A DNA stretch of 14,870 nucleotides from an uncultured Parasphingopyxis sp. (GCA_905479515.1 CAJQMX010000262.1:1-14870); one strand, 5' to 3'. Counted from the stretch's first letter, positions 1 to 7,821 are shown. Notes: generated by a model not told the origin, from the letters alone. Made by a program: numbers and translations.

Positions 1-2054
1 ATCGGTTTGCGCAGGGTCGCAAGCGCCGCCATCGCGCCTTCGAAATCTTCCGCTTCGATTGCAGCGGCAGCTTTGGGCTCGGCGCTGTCGAGGGCTTCAC
101 GGAGCAGCGCTTCTTCGGGTTCGGGGTTATAGGATGGCGTACCATCTTCCCCATCGCGCTCACCCTGAGCTTGTCGAAGGGTTGTATCGTCCGAAGTGCC
201 GGAGGCTTCGACAGGCTCAGCCTGAGCGCGGTTGGTGCTATCCCACCCTTCCTTCTTGAGGATATTCGCCGCGCGTTTGTACCCGGCGAGCAGGTTCGCG
301 CCATCGGCGGTTTTCAGGAAGTCCTGCAACGCATGAACGCGGGCGAGCAGACGATCAATGCGACCATCCACACGTCCCTGCCATCGCTGAGAGGCATCAA
401 TGTAGTCGTGTTGAATGCCACGCTCACGCTGTTGCACGGCCAAGCGATCAATCAAAAAACCTGGCACTGTGGTTAAAATCTTACGCTGGTTTATACCTGC
501 ATCGTCCAATTCAACCGTGGGGTCAGATTGTTCCAACCAAAGTTCAATTGGACCATCAGTGTGCATCTTGATCTGATTATTCAAAATGAGTCGAATTATC
601 GCGATCGCTGCCCGTCTTAAAGCAAACGGGTCTTTCGATCCGGTTGGAAATTCTTCAATCGAAAAGAAGGCACAAAGCGTATCCAGCTTATCCGCCAGAC
701 TCACTGCCACCGTCACCGGCGCGCTCGGCACATCATCGCCCTGCCCGACAGGCTTGTAATGATCGCGGATCGCGGCGGCCACGTCCGCGTCCAGCCCTTC
801 ATTGGCTGCGTAATAGCCGCCCATGATGCCCTGCAGCTCGGCAAACTCACCAACCATGCCGGTGACGAGATCGGCCTTTGCGAGGCGCGCGGACTGTTCA
901 GCTTTGTCGGGATCGGCATTTGGTACGATGCCTTCTTCGGCAAGCCAGCGCGCAAGTTTGGCGACGCGGTCCACCTTGTTGGCGACCGTGCCGAGCTTCT
1001 CATGAAACACGATCTGGTCGAGCTTTTTCGCATGCTCGGCAAGGCTGATCTTCTGATCCTGTTCCCAGAAGAATTTCGCATCGGAGAGCCGTGCGGCAAG
1101 CACTTTTTCGTTGCCCGCAACGACATGCGAACCACCGTCCGCAGCGTCCAGATTGGCGACGCAGATGAAGTGCGGCGAGAGGCTGCCATCCGGCTTCTCA
1201 CAGGCGAAATATTTCTGGTGACTGCGCATCGCCAAGGTGATCGCTTCGGGCGCGACTTCGAGGAAACTTTCGTCGAAACTGCCAAGCAGCGGCACTGGCC
1301 ATTCGGTCAGCCCGGCATTTTCCTCGACCAGTCCCGGATCCTGTTTGCGGACAAGCCCGGCCTCCGTCGCAAGATCATTGGCGCGCGTACGGATAATCCC
1401 CTCGCGCTCCTTGTGATCGACGATGACGTGGCAGGCGCGCAGCTTTTCCGCGTAGTCCTCTGCACCGCCGATGGTGATCGGGCCGTCATGATGGAAGCGA
1501 TGGCCGACCGTCTCATAGCCAGAAGCTATCCCGTCAATTTCGCACTCTACCAGCCGATCACCGAGGATCGCCACGATCCCCTGCAAGGGGCGAACCCAGC
1601 GCAGGCTTTCGGTGCTTGCAGACGCCGCGCCCCAGCGCATCGATTTGGGCCAGGGGAACGCACGGATAATCGCCGGGATGGCTTCGGCGAGGACACTGCT
1701 CGTCTCGCGGCCCGGCTTGTCGATCACCGCAAAATAGGTTGGCTTGCCTTTCACATCGCGGACTTCCAGGTCATCACGGGTAAGGCCGGTGGACCGCAAA
1801 AATCCGTCGACCGCCTGATCCGGCGCATCGGCTTTCGGGCCTTTGCGTTCCTCACGAACGGCATCGGTTTCTTGCGGCAGCCCGCGCGCAATCAGCGCAA
1901 GCCTGCGCGGCGTGGACCATGTTTCGATGGCTTCGGCTTTGAGGCCAGCAGCGGCCAGTTCAGCCGTGAACAGCTTCTCCAGATCGGCGCGCGCCTTGCC
2001 CTGCATCCGCGCCGGGATTTCTTCGGAAAGCAGCTCGAGGAGGAAATCAGCCAT
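1..2054 (-). CDS. glyS: Glycyl-tRNA synthetase beta subunit, partial (3' end outside window)
   Basis: This is the beta subunit of the alpha2-beta2 glycyl-tRNA synthetase, which charges tRNA-Gly in the cytoplasm; the beta chain carries the tRNA-recognition part. Translation from the ATG at 2054-2052 begins [18 protein letters not shown], the usual GlyS N-terminus. The frame stays open to the window edge, giving 684 codons, so only a few residues are missing. Family hallmarks include SLADKLDTL (near 675-701) and the anticodon-binding-type segment LLARVHALQDF...NLLAGYKRAANILKKE (about 255-350). The ATG overlaps the glyQ stop by one base (TGATG), which suggests translational coupling. Two oddities are described separately: residues about 610-633 are encoded by a palindromic repeat, and about 421-690 is markedly lower in GC than the rest. 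No frameshift or stop was seen on translating 3-701 codon by codon. Confidence 0.96.
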   Translation of the reverse strand, partial: MADFLLELLSEEIPARMQGKARADLEKLFTAELAAAGLKAEAIETWSTPRRLALIARGLPQETDAVREERKGPKADAPDQAVDGFLRSTGLTRDDLEVRDVKGKPTYFAVIDKPGRETSSVLAEAIPAIIRAFPWPKSMRWGAASASTESLRWVRPLQGIVAILGDRLVECEIDGIASGYETVGHRFHHDGPITIGGAEDYAEKLRACHVIVDHKEREGIIRTRANDLATEAGLVRKQDPGLVEENAGLTEWPVPLLGSFDESFLEVAPEAITLAMRSHQKYFACEKPDGSLSPHFICVANLDAADGGSHVVAGNEKVLAARLSDAKFFWEQDQKISLAEHAKKLDQIVFHEKLGTVANKVDRVAKLARWLAEEGIVPNADPDKAEQSARLAKADLVTGMVGEFAELQGIMGGYYAANEGLDADVAAAIRDHYKPVGQGDDVPSAPVTVAVSLADKLDTLCAFFSIEEFPTGSKDPFALRRAAIAIIRLILNNQIKMHTDGPIELWLEQSDPTVELDDAGINQRKILTTVPGFLIDRLAVQQRERGIQHDYIDASQRWQGRVDGRIDRLLARVHALQDFLKTADGANLLAGYKRAANILKKEGWDSTNRAQAEPVEASGTSDDTTLRQAQGERDGEDGTPSYNPEPEEALLREALDSAEPKAAAAIEAEDFEGAMAALATLRKP
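158..227. repeat. Sphingomonad-type palindromic repeat embedded in glyS
   Basis: Two 23-base arms, at 158-180 and 205-227, are inverted copies of each other with 19 of 23 positions matching, separated by a 24-base spacer. The arms contain CTGAGCTTGTCGAAG and its complement form CTTCGACAGGCTCAG. From memory, this is a widespread dispersed palindrome of sphingomonad genomes, usually intergenic. Here it lies in the glyS coding frame and is read through as QAEPVEAS and TLRQAQGER peptides, in a variable loop just after the conserved KRAANILKKE segment. No other copy was noticed in the window. Confidence 0.85.
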
Positions 2055-2926
2055 CACGCCGTCCACCCGTTTTTCGCCATATGCGCTTCACAGGCGCCGA
2101 CAGCCAGTTCCCGCACTCGCCCGATATAGGCCTGACGCTCAGCGACCGAAATCACCCCGCGCGCTTGCAGCAGGTTAAAGATATGGCTGGCCTTGATCGC
2201 CTGGTCATAAGCGGGAAGTGGCAGCTCGGCCGCGATGCAGGATTTGCACTCGGCGGCGGCATCCTTGAACCATTGGAAGAGCTTGTCCGTATCGGCATGC
2301 TCGAAATTCCAGGCGCTGAACTGTTTCTCATTTTCGAGGAACACATCGCCATAGGTCACGCCCTCATCGTTGAAGGCAAGGTCGTACACGCTGTCGACGC
2401 CCTGAATATACATGGCGAGTCGCTCCAGCCCGTAGGTCAGTTCGCCGGAAACCGGCTTGCAGTCGAACCCGCCAATCTGCTGGAAATAGGTGAACTGGGT
2501 GACTTCCATCCCGTCACACCAGACTTCCCAGCCCAGACCCCATGCGCCGAGCGTGGGGCTTTCCCAGTCATCCTCGACAAAGCGGATATCGTGCTTGAGC
2601 GGGTCAATGCCGATCGCGACCAGACTGTCGAGATAGAGCTGCTGGATATCGGGCGGGCTGGGTTTCAGCACCACCTGATACTGGTAATAATGCTGGAGCC
2701 GGTTCGGGTTTTCGCCATAGCGGCCATCGGTCGGGCGGCGTGAAGGCTGCACATAAGCGGCTTTCCACGGGTCCGGACCAAGCGCGCGCAGCGTGGTCGC
2801 CGGGTGGAATGTGCCTGCCCCCATTTCAAGATCATAAGGCTGCAGGATCACACAGCCCTGCGCACTCCAATAATCATGGAGGGTGAGGATCAGGCGCTGG
2901 AAACTGAGGGGGGTTTTATCACCCAA
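2054..2926 (-). CDS. glyQ: Glycyl-tRNA synthetase alpha subunit
   Basis: This is the catalytic alpha subunit of bacterial glycyl-tRNA synthetase, which activates glycine with ATP and works with GlyS. The sequence shows the strongly conserved blocks [54 protein letters not shown] and [13 protein letters not shown] prefer a TTG start at 2926-2924: it gives [16 protein letters not shown], matching the usual N-terminus and a 290-residue protein of normal family length, and it has GAAGG eight bases upstream (2935-2939). An ATG at 3007 would add 27 residues (Cys/Ala-rich, not GlyQ-like) and looks like read-through of the leader. The gene ends in a one-base overlap with glyS. No clear promoter was found for this strand; it is divergent from the quinoprotein gene. 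Confidence 0.96.
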   Translation of the reverse strand: MGDKTPLSFQRLILTLHDYWSAQGCVILQPYDLEMGAGTFHPATTLRALGPDPWKAAYVQPSRRPTDGRYGENPNRLQHYYQYQVVLKPSPPDIQQLYLDSLVAIGIDPLKHDIRFVEDDWESPTLGAWGLGWEVWCDGMEVTQFTYFQQIGGFDCKPVSGELTYGLERLAMYIQGVDSVYDLAFNDEGVTYGDVFLENEKQFSAWNFEHADTDKLFQWFKDAAAECKSCIAAELPLPAYDQAIKASHIFNLLQARGVISVAERQAYIGRVRELAVGACEAHMAKNGWTA

Positions 2927-2934
2927 CGGGACGG

Positions 2935-2939
2935 CCTTC
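2935..2939 (-). promoter_or_regulatory. Ribosome binding site supporting the TTG start of glyQ
   Basis: On the minus strand GAAGG lies eight bases before the TTG at 2926. The upstream ATG at 3007 has no comparable family-conserved N-terminus. This site is the main sequence argument for a TTG start. Confidence 0.5.
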
Positions 2940-3027
2940 GCAGTTGCAATAAATGGTGCGCGCGGATTGGCGCAACAGGCCGCTTGGGTCAAGCAATCTG
3001 CCCCCAAAACAGGCGAAAAAGGGCAAC

Positions 3028-3055
3028 TTGAGTCTCTGTGTATTATCTATATAAT
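3028..3055 (+). promoter_or_regulatory. Near-consensus promoter of the PQQ dehydrogenase, probably leaderless
   Basis: TTGAGT (3028-3033) and a perfect TATAAT (3050-3055) are separated by 16 bases. The expected transcription start, about seven bases beyond the -10 box, falls on the A of the ATG at 3062. No Shine-Dalgarno sequence lies before that ATG, so the message is predicted to be leaderless. The match to sigma-70 consensus is the best in the window. Confidence 0.7.
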
Positions 3056-3061
3056 GCACTC

Positions 3062-5092
3062 ATGCGGCTCACACCCATCCGTATCGGCCTGCTTCTTCTT
3101 GGTGTATTTCTGATAATCAGCCTGTTGGGCGGGTCGGTCATTTGGTCCCTGCTGGGGCTGACCGACGATCTGAGCATTGATGGCCGGGCAGAGATCGTCC
3201 GGTCCGACGAAATGGGGATCGGTGAAGGCTGGGCCTTCTATGGCGGCGATGAGGGCGGCAATCGCTATTCCTCGGCAGGCCAGATCACGCCCGAGAATGT
3301 TGGCAATCTGGCGATCGCATGGACCCATCGATCCGGCGCGCTGATAGGCCGCGAAGATCAGGTTCGGCGCGCTGCGCTCGAAACCACGCCAATCTTGGTC
3401 GAGGACTCGCTGATTTTCTGCACCCAGTTCAACCAGGTGATCGCACTCGATCCGGGAACCGGCGAAGAGAAATGGCGATACGACCCGGAAGTCGCGAGTG
3501 AACAGCGCCCCGCGAACCAGTTCACATGTCGTGGTGTTTCCTATTGGCAGGATAGCGATGCAGAACCCGGCGGCATTTGTGTATCCCGTATCTTTACCGG
3601 AACATCGGACGCACGGTTGATCGCGCTCGATGCGCGCACCGGGGCGCTGTGCGAAGATTTTGGCGATAGCGGCGAAGTTCGGATCGAGCCCAGTATCTCC
3701 CTGCGCTGGCCGGGCGAGTTTCAGGTCACGTCCGCACCCGCAATCATCGGCGATGTCATCGTTACCGGCTCAGCCATCAGCGACAATCTGCGGGCAGAAG
3801 CGCCGCAAGGCACCGTTCATGGCTTCGATACGCGCACCGGTGCGATCATCTGGCGCTTCAATCCTGTGCCCCGCGACCCCGATGATCCAGCGCGCGATAG
3901 CTGGGCAGGCAATTCCGCCGATCTGGTTGGCCATGCCAATGTCTGGTCCACAATGTCCGTCGACGCCGAGCGCGGACTGGTGTTCCTGCCGACTTCGAGC
4001 CCGAGCCCGGATTATTACGGCGGCGCACGCGCTGGCGACAATCGCTACGCCAATTCCGTCGTCGCCCTGAATGGCGAAACCGGTGAGGTCATCTGGCATT
4101 TCCAAACCGTCCATCACGATGTCTGGGATTACGACCTTCCTGCACAGCCCAGCCTTGTGACTGTCTGGCGCGATGGCGAGGCGCATGATGTCGTGGTGCA
4201 GGTCGCCAAGACAGGGCTGGTCTTCGTGCTTGACCGTGACACCGGCGAACCCTTCTTGCCGATAGAGGAACGCCCGGTGCCGCAAGGCGGCGTGGAGGGC
4301 GAAACCCTGTCTCCCACCCAGCCATTTCCGGTAAACACCCCGCCGGTCGTTCCCAGCCGGTTGCGCCCTTTCATGGATGCGTTCGGCGTTACATTATGGG
4401 ATCGGCTCGCCTGCGCAGCGCAAATTCGAAACCTGCGCAACGACGGCCTGTTCACACCGCCGGGCATAGATGGCTTGCTCGCTTATCCCTTCTCTGGTGG
4501 CGGCGCGAATTGGGGCGGCGCGGCGTTCGATCCCAGACGCAATCTCCTCGTTATCAATATGAGCAATTTGGCCCAGGCCATTCATCTGGTTCCCGGTGCA
4601 GAGGAAGAGAGCGACGTAACCGAACTCTCCGATGATACCGAATTCGCGCCAATGGAAGGCGTGCCCTATGCGATGACCCGGGAAACATTGCTCTCTCCGC
4701 TGGGCCTGCCGTGCAACGCACCCCCTTGGGGCGTATTGGCCGGGATCGATATCGCTAGCGGCGAAATTGTCTGGCGCCAAACAATTGGAACAACCGAAGA
4801 CCTTGCACCCGGCGGGCTGGCTCTTGCCACCGGAACACCCAATTTTGGAGGCCCGATCATCACGGCGGGCAATGTGATCTTCATCGGCGCAGCAATGGAT
4901 GATTATTTGCGCGCCTTTAGTGTCGAGACCGGCGAAGAGCTTTGGAAAGGCCGGTTGCCAGCGGGCGGCCAAGCGACGCCGATGACCTATGAATGGGAAG
5001 GTCGGCAATATGTCGTGATCGCAGCTGGAGGCAATGGTAATTCCGGCACGCGGCCCGGCGACTATATGGTGGCCTTTGCGCTTCCCGGGTAA
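3062..5092 (+). CDS. Membrane-anchored PQQ-dependent dehydrogenase (glucose-dehydrogenase-like quinoprotein)
   Basis: This is a quinoprotein that oxidises a sugar or alcohol in the periplasm using PQQ and passes electrons to the respiratory chain. The substrate cannot be read from sequence. Residues 5-33 form one hydrophobic signal-anchor, followed by an eight-bladed propeller with repeated TG-E-x-x-W blade motifs (TGEEKWRYD, TGAIIWRFN, TGEVIWHFQ, SGEIVWRQT, TGEELWKGR). The block QTVHHDVWDYDLPAQP and the later VAKTGLVFVLDR are typical of the membrane glucose dehydrogenase family; Asp356 and Lys383 probably match the catalytic Asp466 and Lys493 of E. coli Gcd (from memory). It has 676 residues with one membrane segment, whereas E. 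coli Gcd has five and about 800 residues. The ATG at 3062 is chosen because the TATAAT box overlaps any product starting at the GTG at 3038. No PQQ-synthesis or cytochrome gene lies nearby. The GumN-like gene follows after 48 bases. Confidence 0.9.
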   Translation: MRLTPIRIGLLLLGVFLIISLLGGSVIWSLLGLTDDLSIDGRAEIVRSDEMGIGEGWAFYGGDEGGNRYSSAGQITPENVGNLAIAWTHRSGALIGREDQVRRAALETTPILVEDSLIFCTQFNQVIALDPGTGEEKWRYDPEVASEQRPANQFTCRGVSYWQDSDAEPGGICVSRIFTGTSDARLIALDARTGALCEDFGDSGEVRIEPSISLRWPGEFQVTSAPAIIGDVIVTGSAISDNLRAEAPQGTVHGFDTRTGAIIWRFNPVPRDPDDPARDSWAGNSADLVGHANVWSTMSVDAERGLVFLPTSSPSPDYYGGARAGDNRYANSVVALNGETGEVIWHFQTVHHDVWDYDLPAQPSLVTVWRDGEAHDVVVQVAKTGLVFVLDRDTGEPFLPIEERPVPQGGVEGETLSPTQPFPVNTPPVVPSRLRPFMDAFGVTLWDRLACAAQIRNLRNDGLFTPPGIDGLLAYPFSGGGANWGGAAFDPRRNLLVINMSNLAQAIHLVPGAEEESDVTELSDDTEFAPMEGVPYAMTRETLLSPLGLPCNAPPWGVLAGIDIASGEIVWRQTIGTTEDLAPGGLALATGTPNFGGPIITAGNVIFIGAAMDDYLRAFSVETGEELWKGRLPAGGQATPMTYEWEGRQYVVIAAGGNGNSGTRPGDYMVAFALPG

Positions 5093-5140
5093 CGAATGCG
5101 GTCTTTTCTTTGGCCATCAAATCGCGGATAGGCGGTGGCC

Positions 5141-6064
5141 ATGACAGTCAAATTTCTCACCGCCGCCCTTTCCGCCATGCTGCTCTCGGCCTGTGCGCCT
5201 GCCCAGACGCCGCAGGCCGTGGCGCCGGCGCCCGTTGCGACGGCCCCCGCTCATCAAGGCGATGCGCCTGCGCTTTGGCGCGTTTCAGACGAAGACACGA
5301 CGATCTGGCTCTTCGGCACGATCCATGTGCTGCCCGACGGGTTCGTCTGGCGAAACCCCATAATCGATGCGGCGATCGCGGAATCAGACGCGCTCGTCCT
5401 TGAAACGGTTAGCGGCGATGGCCAGAGCGATGCGGCACTGCTGCTCATGCAGCTCGGCGTGTCGTCCGATCTCCCACCAATCGGGGAACGGATCGATCCC
5501 GAACTCCTGCCGCAGCTTGCCTCGATGATTGCGCGTGGACCGTTTCCTGAATCTTTCCTCAACGGCCTGGAAACCTGGGCGGCTTCGCTCATGCTGGTTG
5601 GCGTGACGCTCAACGATCTCGGGCTCGATTCCGATAGCGGTGTCGAGGATCAGCTCGAACTGATTTTCCAGCTCGCGAACAGGCCGATTTCCGGGCTCGA
5701 AACACCGGCGCAGCAATTGGGCTTTTTCGATACCCTGCCCGAAGAGGCGCAGCGCTATTTCCTGAGCTCGGTCATCGACACGCCCGAAGATATCCGCACC
5801 GAATTCGATGCGATGCTGGAAGCGTGGCGGTCTGGCGATGAAGAGGAAATCGCCCGCACTTTCGATGATGAACTCGTCCTCTCCGAACCACTTCGGCAGA
5901 CGCTTCTCACCCGGCGCAACGCCAATTGGGCAGCATGGGTCCGTGAACGCCTTGATGAACCCGGTACCGTCTTCATGGCCGTCGGGGCCGGGCATCTGGC
6001 AGGCGAAGATTCGGTGCAGGATTTTTTAAGGGCCGCAGGGATCGAAACAGCCCGGGTCCAATAA
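5141..6064 (+). CDS. TraB/GumN family lipoprotein
   Basis: This belongs to the TraB/PrgY/GumN family, whose members are thought to be metal-dependent proteases or peptide-degrading proteins; the precise role of the GumN branch is unsettled. The first 18 residues are a lipoprotein signal with lipobox LSAC (Cys18), so the mature protein should be lipid-anchored in the envelope. The family's N-terminal core TIWLFGTIHVLPDGF (near residues 45-60) and the C-terminal core MAVGAGHLAGEDSVQDFLR are both present, and the length of 307 residues is normal. A GTG at 5135 is in frame two codons upstream and equally possible; ATG at 5141 is preferred, with AGGCGG a few bases upstream. The gap of 48 bases after the quinoprotein gene and the shared strand suggest co-transcription. 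No terminator was seen between them. Confidence 0.88.
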   Translation: MTVKFLTAALSAMLLSACAPAQTPQAVAPAPVATAPAHQGDAPALWRVSDEDTTIWLFGTIHVLPDGFVWRNPIIDAAIAESDALVLETVSGDGQSDAALLLMQLGVSSDLPPIGERIDPELLPQLASMIARGPFPESFLNGLETWAASLMLVGVTLNDLGLDSDSGVEDQLELIFQLANRPISGLETPAQQLGFFDTLPEEAQRYFLSSVIDTPEDIRTEFDAMLEAWRSGDEEEIARTFDDELVLSEPLRQTLLTRRNANWAAWVRERLDEPGTVFMAVGAGHLAGEDSVQDFLRAAGIETARVQ

Positions 6065-6121
6065 GAGGCTTTGGGAGGTATTTGTCCGAACGTTGCTAGC
6101 GCATCGTCGCCGCACCAGAGA

Positions 6122-6265
6122 TTGATTGTCAGAATCCTGCTTGCGCAGGATCGCCGCACCAGCCCGCACCCCCACCCGGCCTCCCACTCAGTATATTCTA
6201 TGGGAGGCCGGGTGGGGGTGCGGGCTGGCGCGGCGCTCAACCGATAGGGTGAGTCTGACAAACAA
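6122..6265. repeat. 144-bp symmetric element with perfect 28-bp core arms (MITE-like)
   Basis: The core is a perfect inverted repeat: 6159-6186 is the exact complement of 6201-6228, with a 14-base loop at 6187-6200. After one mismatch the stem extends six more pairs to 6152 and 6235. The outer ends also match about the same axis (6193.5): TTGATTGTCAGA at 6122-6133 pairs with 6254-6265 at 11 of 12 positions, while the stretch between is diverged but of equal length on both sides. This geometry suggests a miniature inverted-repeat element with terminal repeats. No clear target-site duplication was found. The left half also has its own small hairpin (ATCCTGC at 6134-6140 with GCAGGAT at 6145-6151). 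There is no T-tract, so it is not a standard terminator. Confidence 0.85.
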
Positions 6266-6280
6266 GCCCCCCACAAACAG

Positions 6281-6309
6281 TTGCCAAACTCCCCTCTCCC
6301 CCGTATATG
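6281..6309 (+). promoter_or_regulatory. Candidate rplY promoter
   Basis: TTGCCA (6281-6286) and TATATG (6304-6309) are spaced by 17 bases, predicting a start near 6316 and a leader of about 73 bases. A weak hairpin (6322-6346) lies inside that leader. A TTGACA at 6354-6359 has no good -10 box at the right distance and is less likely. Confidence 0.5.
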
Positions 6310-6388
6310 CCCCGCTTTCCTGCCATGTGCCCCCTGGAGGCGTGGCGGGTGATTTGACACTAACCACCCAGCGATTTGGAGATATCAG

Positions 6389-7078
6389 ATGAGCGATCAG
6401 CTGACACTGTCGGCCGAAATGCGCGAACGAGCAGGCAAGGGAGCCTCTCGTGCAATGCGTCGCGATGGCCGCGTACCCGCCGTGATTTACGGCGACAAGA
6501 AAGACCCGGAACCCATCCACCTTGAAGAGCGCGAGCTCGTGAAAATGCTGCAAACCGGCCATTTCATGAACAGCCTTGTTACGCTGAATATCGGCAAGGA
6601 CAAGACGAACGCGCTGCCGAAGGACATTCAATTCCATCCGGTCACTGATCGCCCGATGCATGTCGATTTCCTGCGCATTGGCAAGGGTGCCAGCGTAACG
6701 CTCGATATTCCGGTCAACTTCGTCAACGAAGATGCCTCACCGGGCCTCAAGCGTGGCGGCGTGCTCAACATTGTTCGTCACGAACTTGAGCTCACCTGCC
6801 CGGCCGACAATATTCCGAGCGAGATCACGATCCCGCTCGACGACCTCGAAGTTGGCGATTCGATTCACATTTCGCAGGTTGAACTGCCTGAAGGCGTTGT
6901 CTCGGCAATCGATGATCGCGACTTTACCATTGCCGGCGTTGTTGCGCCGTCCGCTCTCAAGCGTGACGATGCAGATTCCGAAGGCGAAGACGGCGAAGAT
7001 GGCGAAGAAGAAGTGGGTGCCGGCGATGTGCCGACCACCACACAGGGCAGCGGCGACGACGAAGAGTCGGACAGCTAA
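6389..7078 (+). CDS. rplY: 50S ribosomal protein L25 / general stress protein Ctc (TL5 type)
   Basis: This large-subunit protein binds 5S rRNA. The N-terminal half (residues 1-95) carries the L25 fold: [28 protein letters not shown] and [16 protein letters not shown]. The second half (about 96-190) is the beta-rich Ctc/TL5 extension, so this is the long form rather than the short E. coli type. Residues about 190-229 form a strongly acidic, low-complexity Asp/Glu tail of the kind often seen in alphaproteobacterial L25. GGAG at 6378-6381 sits seven bases before the ATG. It is followed by an intrinsic terminator and then pth, a very common neighbour pair. Confidence 0.97.
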   Translation: MSDQLTLSAEMRERAGKGASRAMRRDGRVPAVIYGDKKDPEPIHLEERELVKMLQTGHFMNSLVTLNIGKDKTNALPKDIQFHPVTDRPMHVDFLRIGKGASVTLDIPVNFVNEDASPGLKRGGVLNIVRHELELTCPADNIPSEITIPLDDLEVGDSIHISQVELPEGVVSAIDDRDFTIAGVVAPSALKRDDADSEGEDGEDGEEEVGAGDVPTTTQGSGDDEESDS

Positions 7079-7116
7079 GTCCCTTCCCTCATTTGCCATA
7101 TACTATGGATAGGAAG

Positions 7117-7152
7117 ACCGGCTTGTTCTATCGAACAGGCCGGTTTTCTTTT
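7117..7152 (+). terminator. Intrinsic terminator after rplY
   Basis: A 12-bp stem (ACCGGCTTGTTC at 7117-7128 with GAACAGGCCGGT at 7133-7144, one G-U pair) has a four-base loop and is followed by TTTTCTTTT. It lies 38 bases past the rplY stop. Strong rplY expression is probably partly insulated from pth. Confidence 0.88.
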
Positions 7153-7203
7153 GCCCTGAATCAAGCGAGGGGCGGCTGATCGCAGAAAGGCAGCGCGTAC
7201 ATC

Positions 7204-7773
7204 ATGCAATTATGGGTTGGCCTTGGAAATCCCGGCGCGGAACACAGCATGCAGCGGCACAATGTCGGCTTCATGGTCGCCGATGCCATCGCCGAAATTC
7301 ATGGCTTCGATGCCGTACGCACGCGCTTTCAAAGCTGGACCCAGATGGGCCGGATCGGCGACGAAAAGATCCTGCTCCTCAAGCCCGCAACCTATATGAA
7401 CAAATCCGGCCAGGCGATTGGTGAGGCCATGCGCTTCTACAAACTCGGCCCTGAAGATGTGACGGTGTTTTACGACGAGCTCGACCTTGAACCGTTCAAG
7501 ATCAAGGTGCGGCGCGGTGGCGGGACGGCCGGACATAACGGCATCCGCTCAACCGACGCCCATATCGGCAATGAATTTCGCCGGGTTCGCATCGGCATCG
7601 GCCATCCGGGAGACAAGGCCCGCGTGACCCGCCATGTGCTCGGCAATTACGCCAAGTTCGAAATCGAGCCGCTGACGGATTTGCTGGGCGCGATTGCCGC
7701 GGAAGCCGAATGGCTGGCCAAGGGCGATGACGCGCGGTTCCTGAATGAAGTGGCGTTAAGGTTACAGCCGTGA
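7204..7773 (+). CDS. pth: Peptidyl-tRNA hydrolase
   Basis: Pth releases stalled peptides from peptidyl-tRNA in the cytoplasm and is generally essential. The 189-residue protein is of normal length and starts MQLWVGLGNPG. The active-site set is visible: Asn9 and His19 (RHNVGF), Asn66 (KPATYMNKSGQA), Asp91 (FYDELDL), and His111/Asn112 (AGHNGIRS). The ATG is not preceded by an ideal ribosome site; AAAGG is about 13 bases upstream. In many bacteria pth is next to ychF; here they are about 3.6 kb apart. Confidence 0.97.
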   Translation: MQLWVGLGNPGAEHSMQRHNVGFMVADAIAEIHGFDAVRTRFQSWTQMGRIGDEKILLLKPATYMNKSGQAIGEAMRFYKLGPEDVTVFYDELDLEPFKIKVRRGGGTAGHNGIRSTDAHIGNEFRRVRIGIGHPGDKARVTRHVLGNYAKFEIEPLTDLLGAIAAEAEWLAKGDDARFLNEVALRLQP

Positions 7774-7808
7774 AAGCGGATGATGGTTCTGCTAGCCTTA
7801 TACGCTAG

Positions 7809-7814
7809 AAGGAG
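7809..7814 (+). promoter_or_regulatory. Ribosome binding site of the SDR gene
   Basis: AAGGAG, a full Shine-Dalgarno match, lies seven bases before the ATG at 7822. It decides the start against the in-frame ATG at 7780, which would add a 14-residue leader in front of the twin-arginine signal. Confidence 0.8.
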
Positions 7815-7821
7815 AAACACC

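Larger units (their letters stand above)
6065..6388. other. Gene-free stretch between the GumN-like gene and rplY
   Basis: These 324 bases contain no credible gene; the open frames across it are translations of the symmetric repeat. From left to right it holds a 12-base direct repeat (TCGCCGCACCAG at 6107-6118 and 6151-6162), the 144-bp self-complementary element at 6122-6265, the likely rplY promoter at 6281-6309, a possible leader hairpin (GCCATG at 6322-6327 with CGTGGC at 6341-6346), and the rplY ribosome binding site GGAG at 6378-6381. No T-tailed terminator for the upstream gene was found. Confidence 0.8.

Noticed and set aside
759..2129. Long plus-strand open frame (456 codons) opposite glyS
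   Set aside because: It is antisense to the well-conserved glyS frame, has no recognisable domain, and such long antisense frames are expected in GC-rich genes.
6354..6359. TTGACA as the -35 box of rplY
   Set aside because: No acceptable -10 box lies 16-18 bases downstream; the TTGCCA/TATATG pair at 6281-6309 fits better.
6126..6392. Possible small protein in the intergenic region
   Set aside because: It translates the symmetric element; its ARTPTRPP and WEAGWGCG peptides are products of the two hairpin arms and appear on both strands.
7780..7821. Upstream ATG start for the SDR
   Set aside because: It lacks a good ribosome site and would bury the twin-arginine signal, while ATG 7822 has AAGGAG at ideal spacing.
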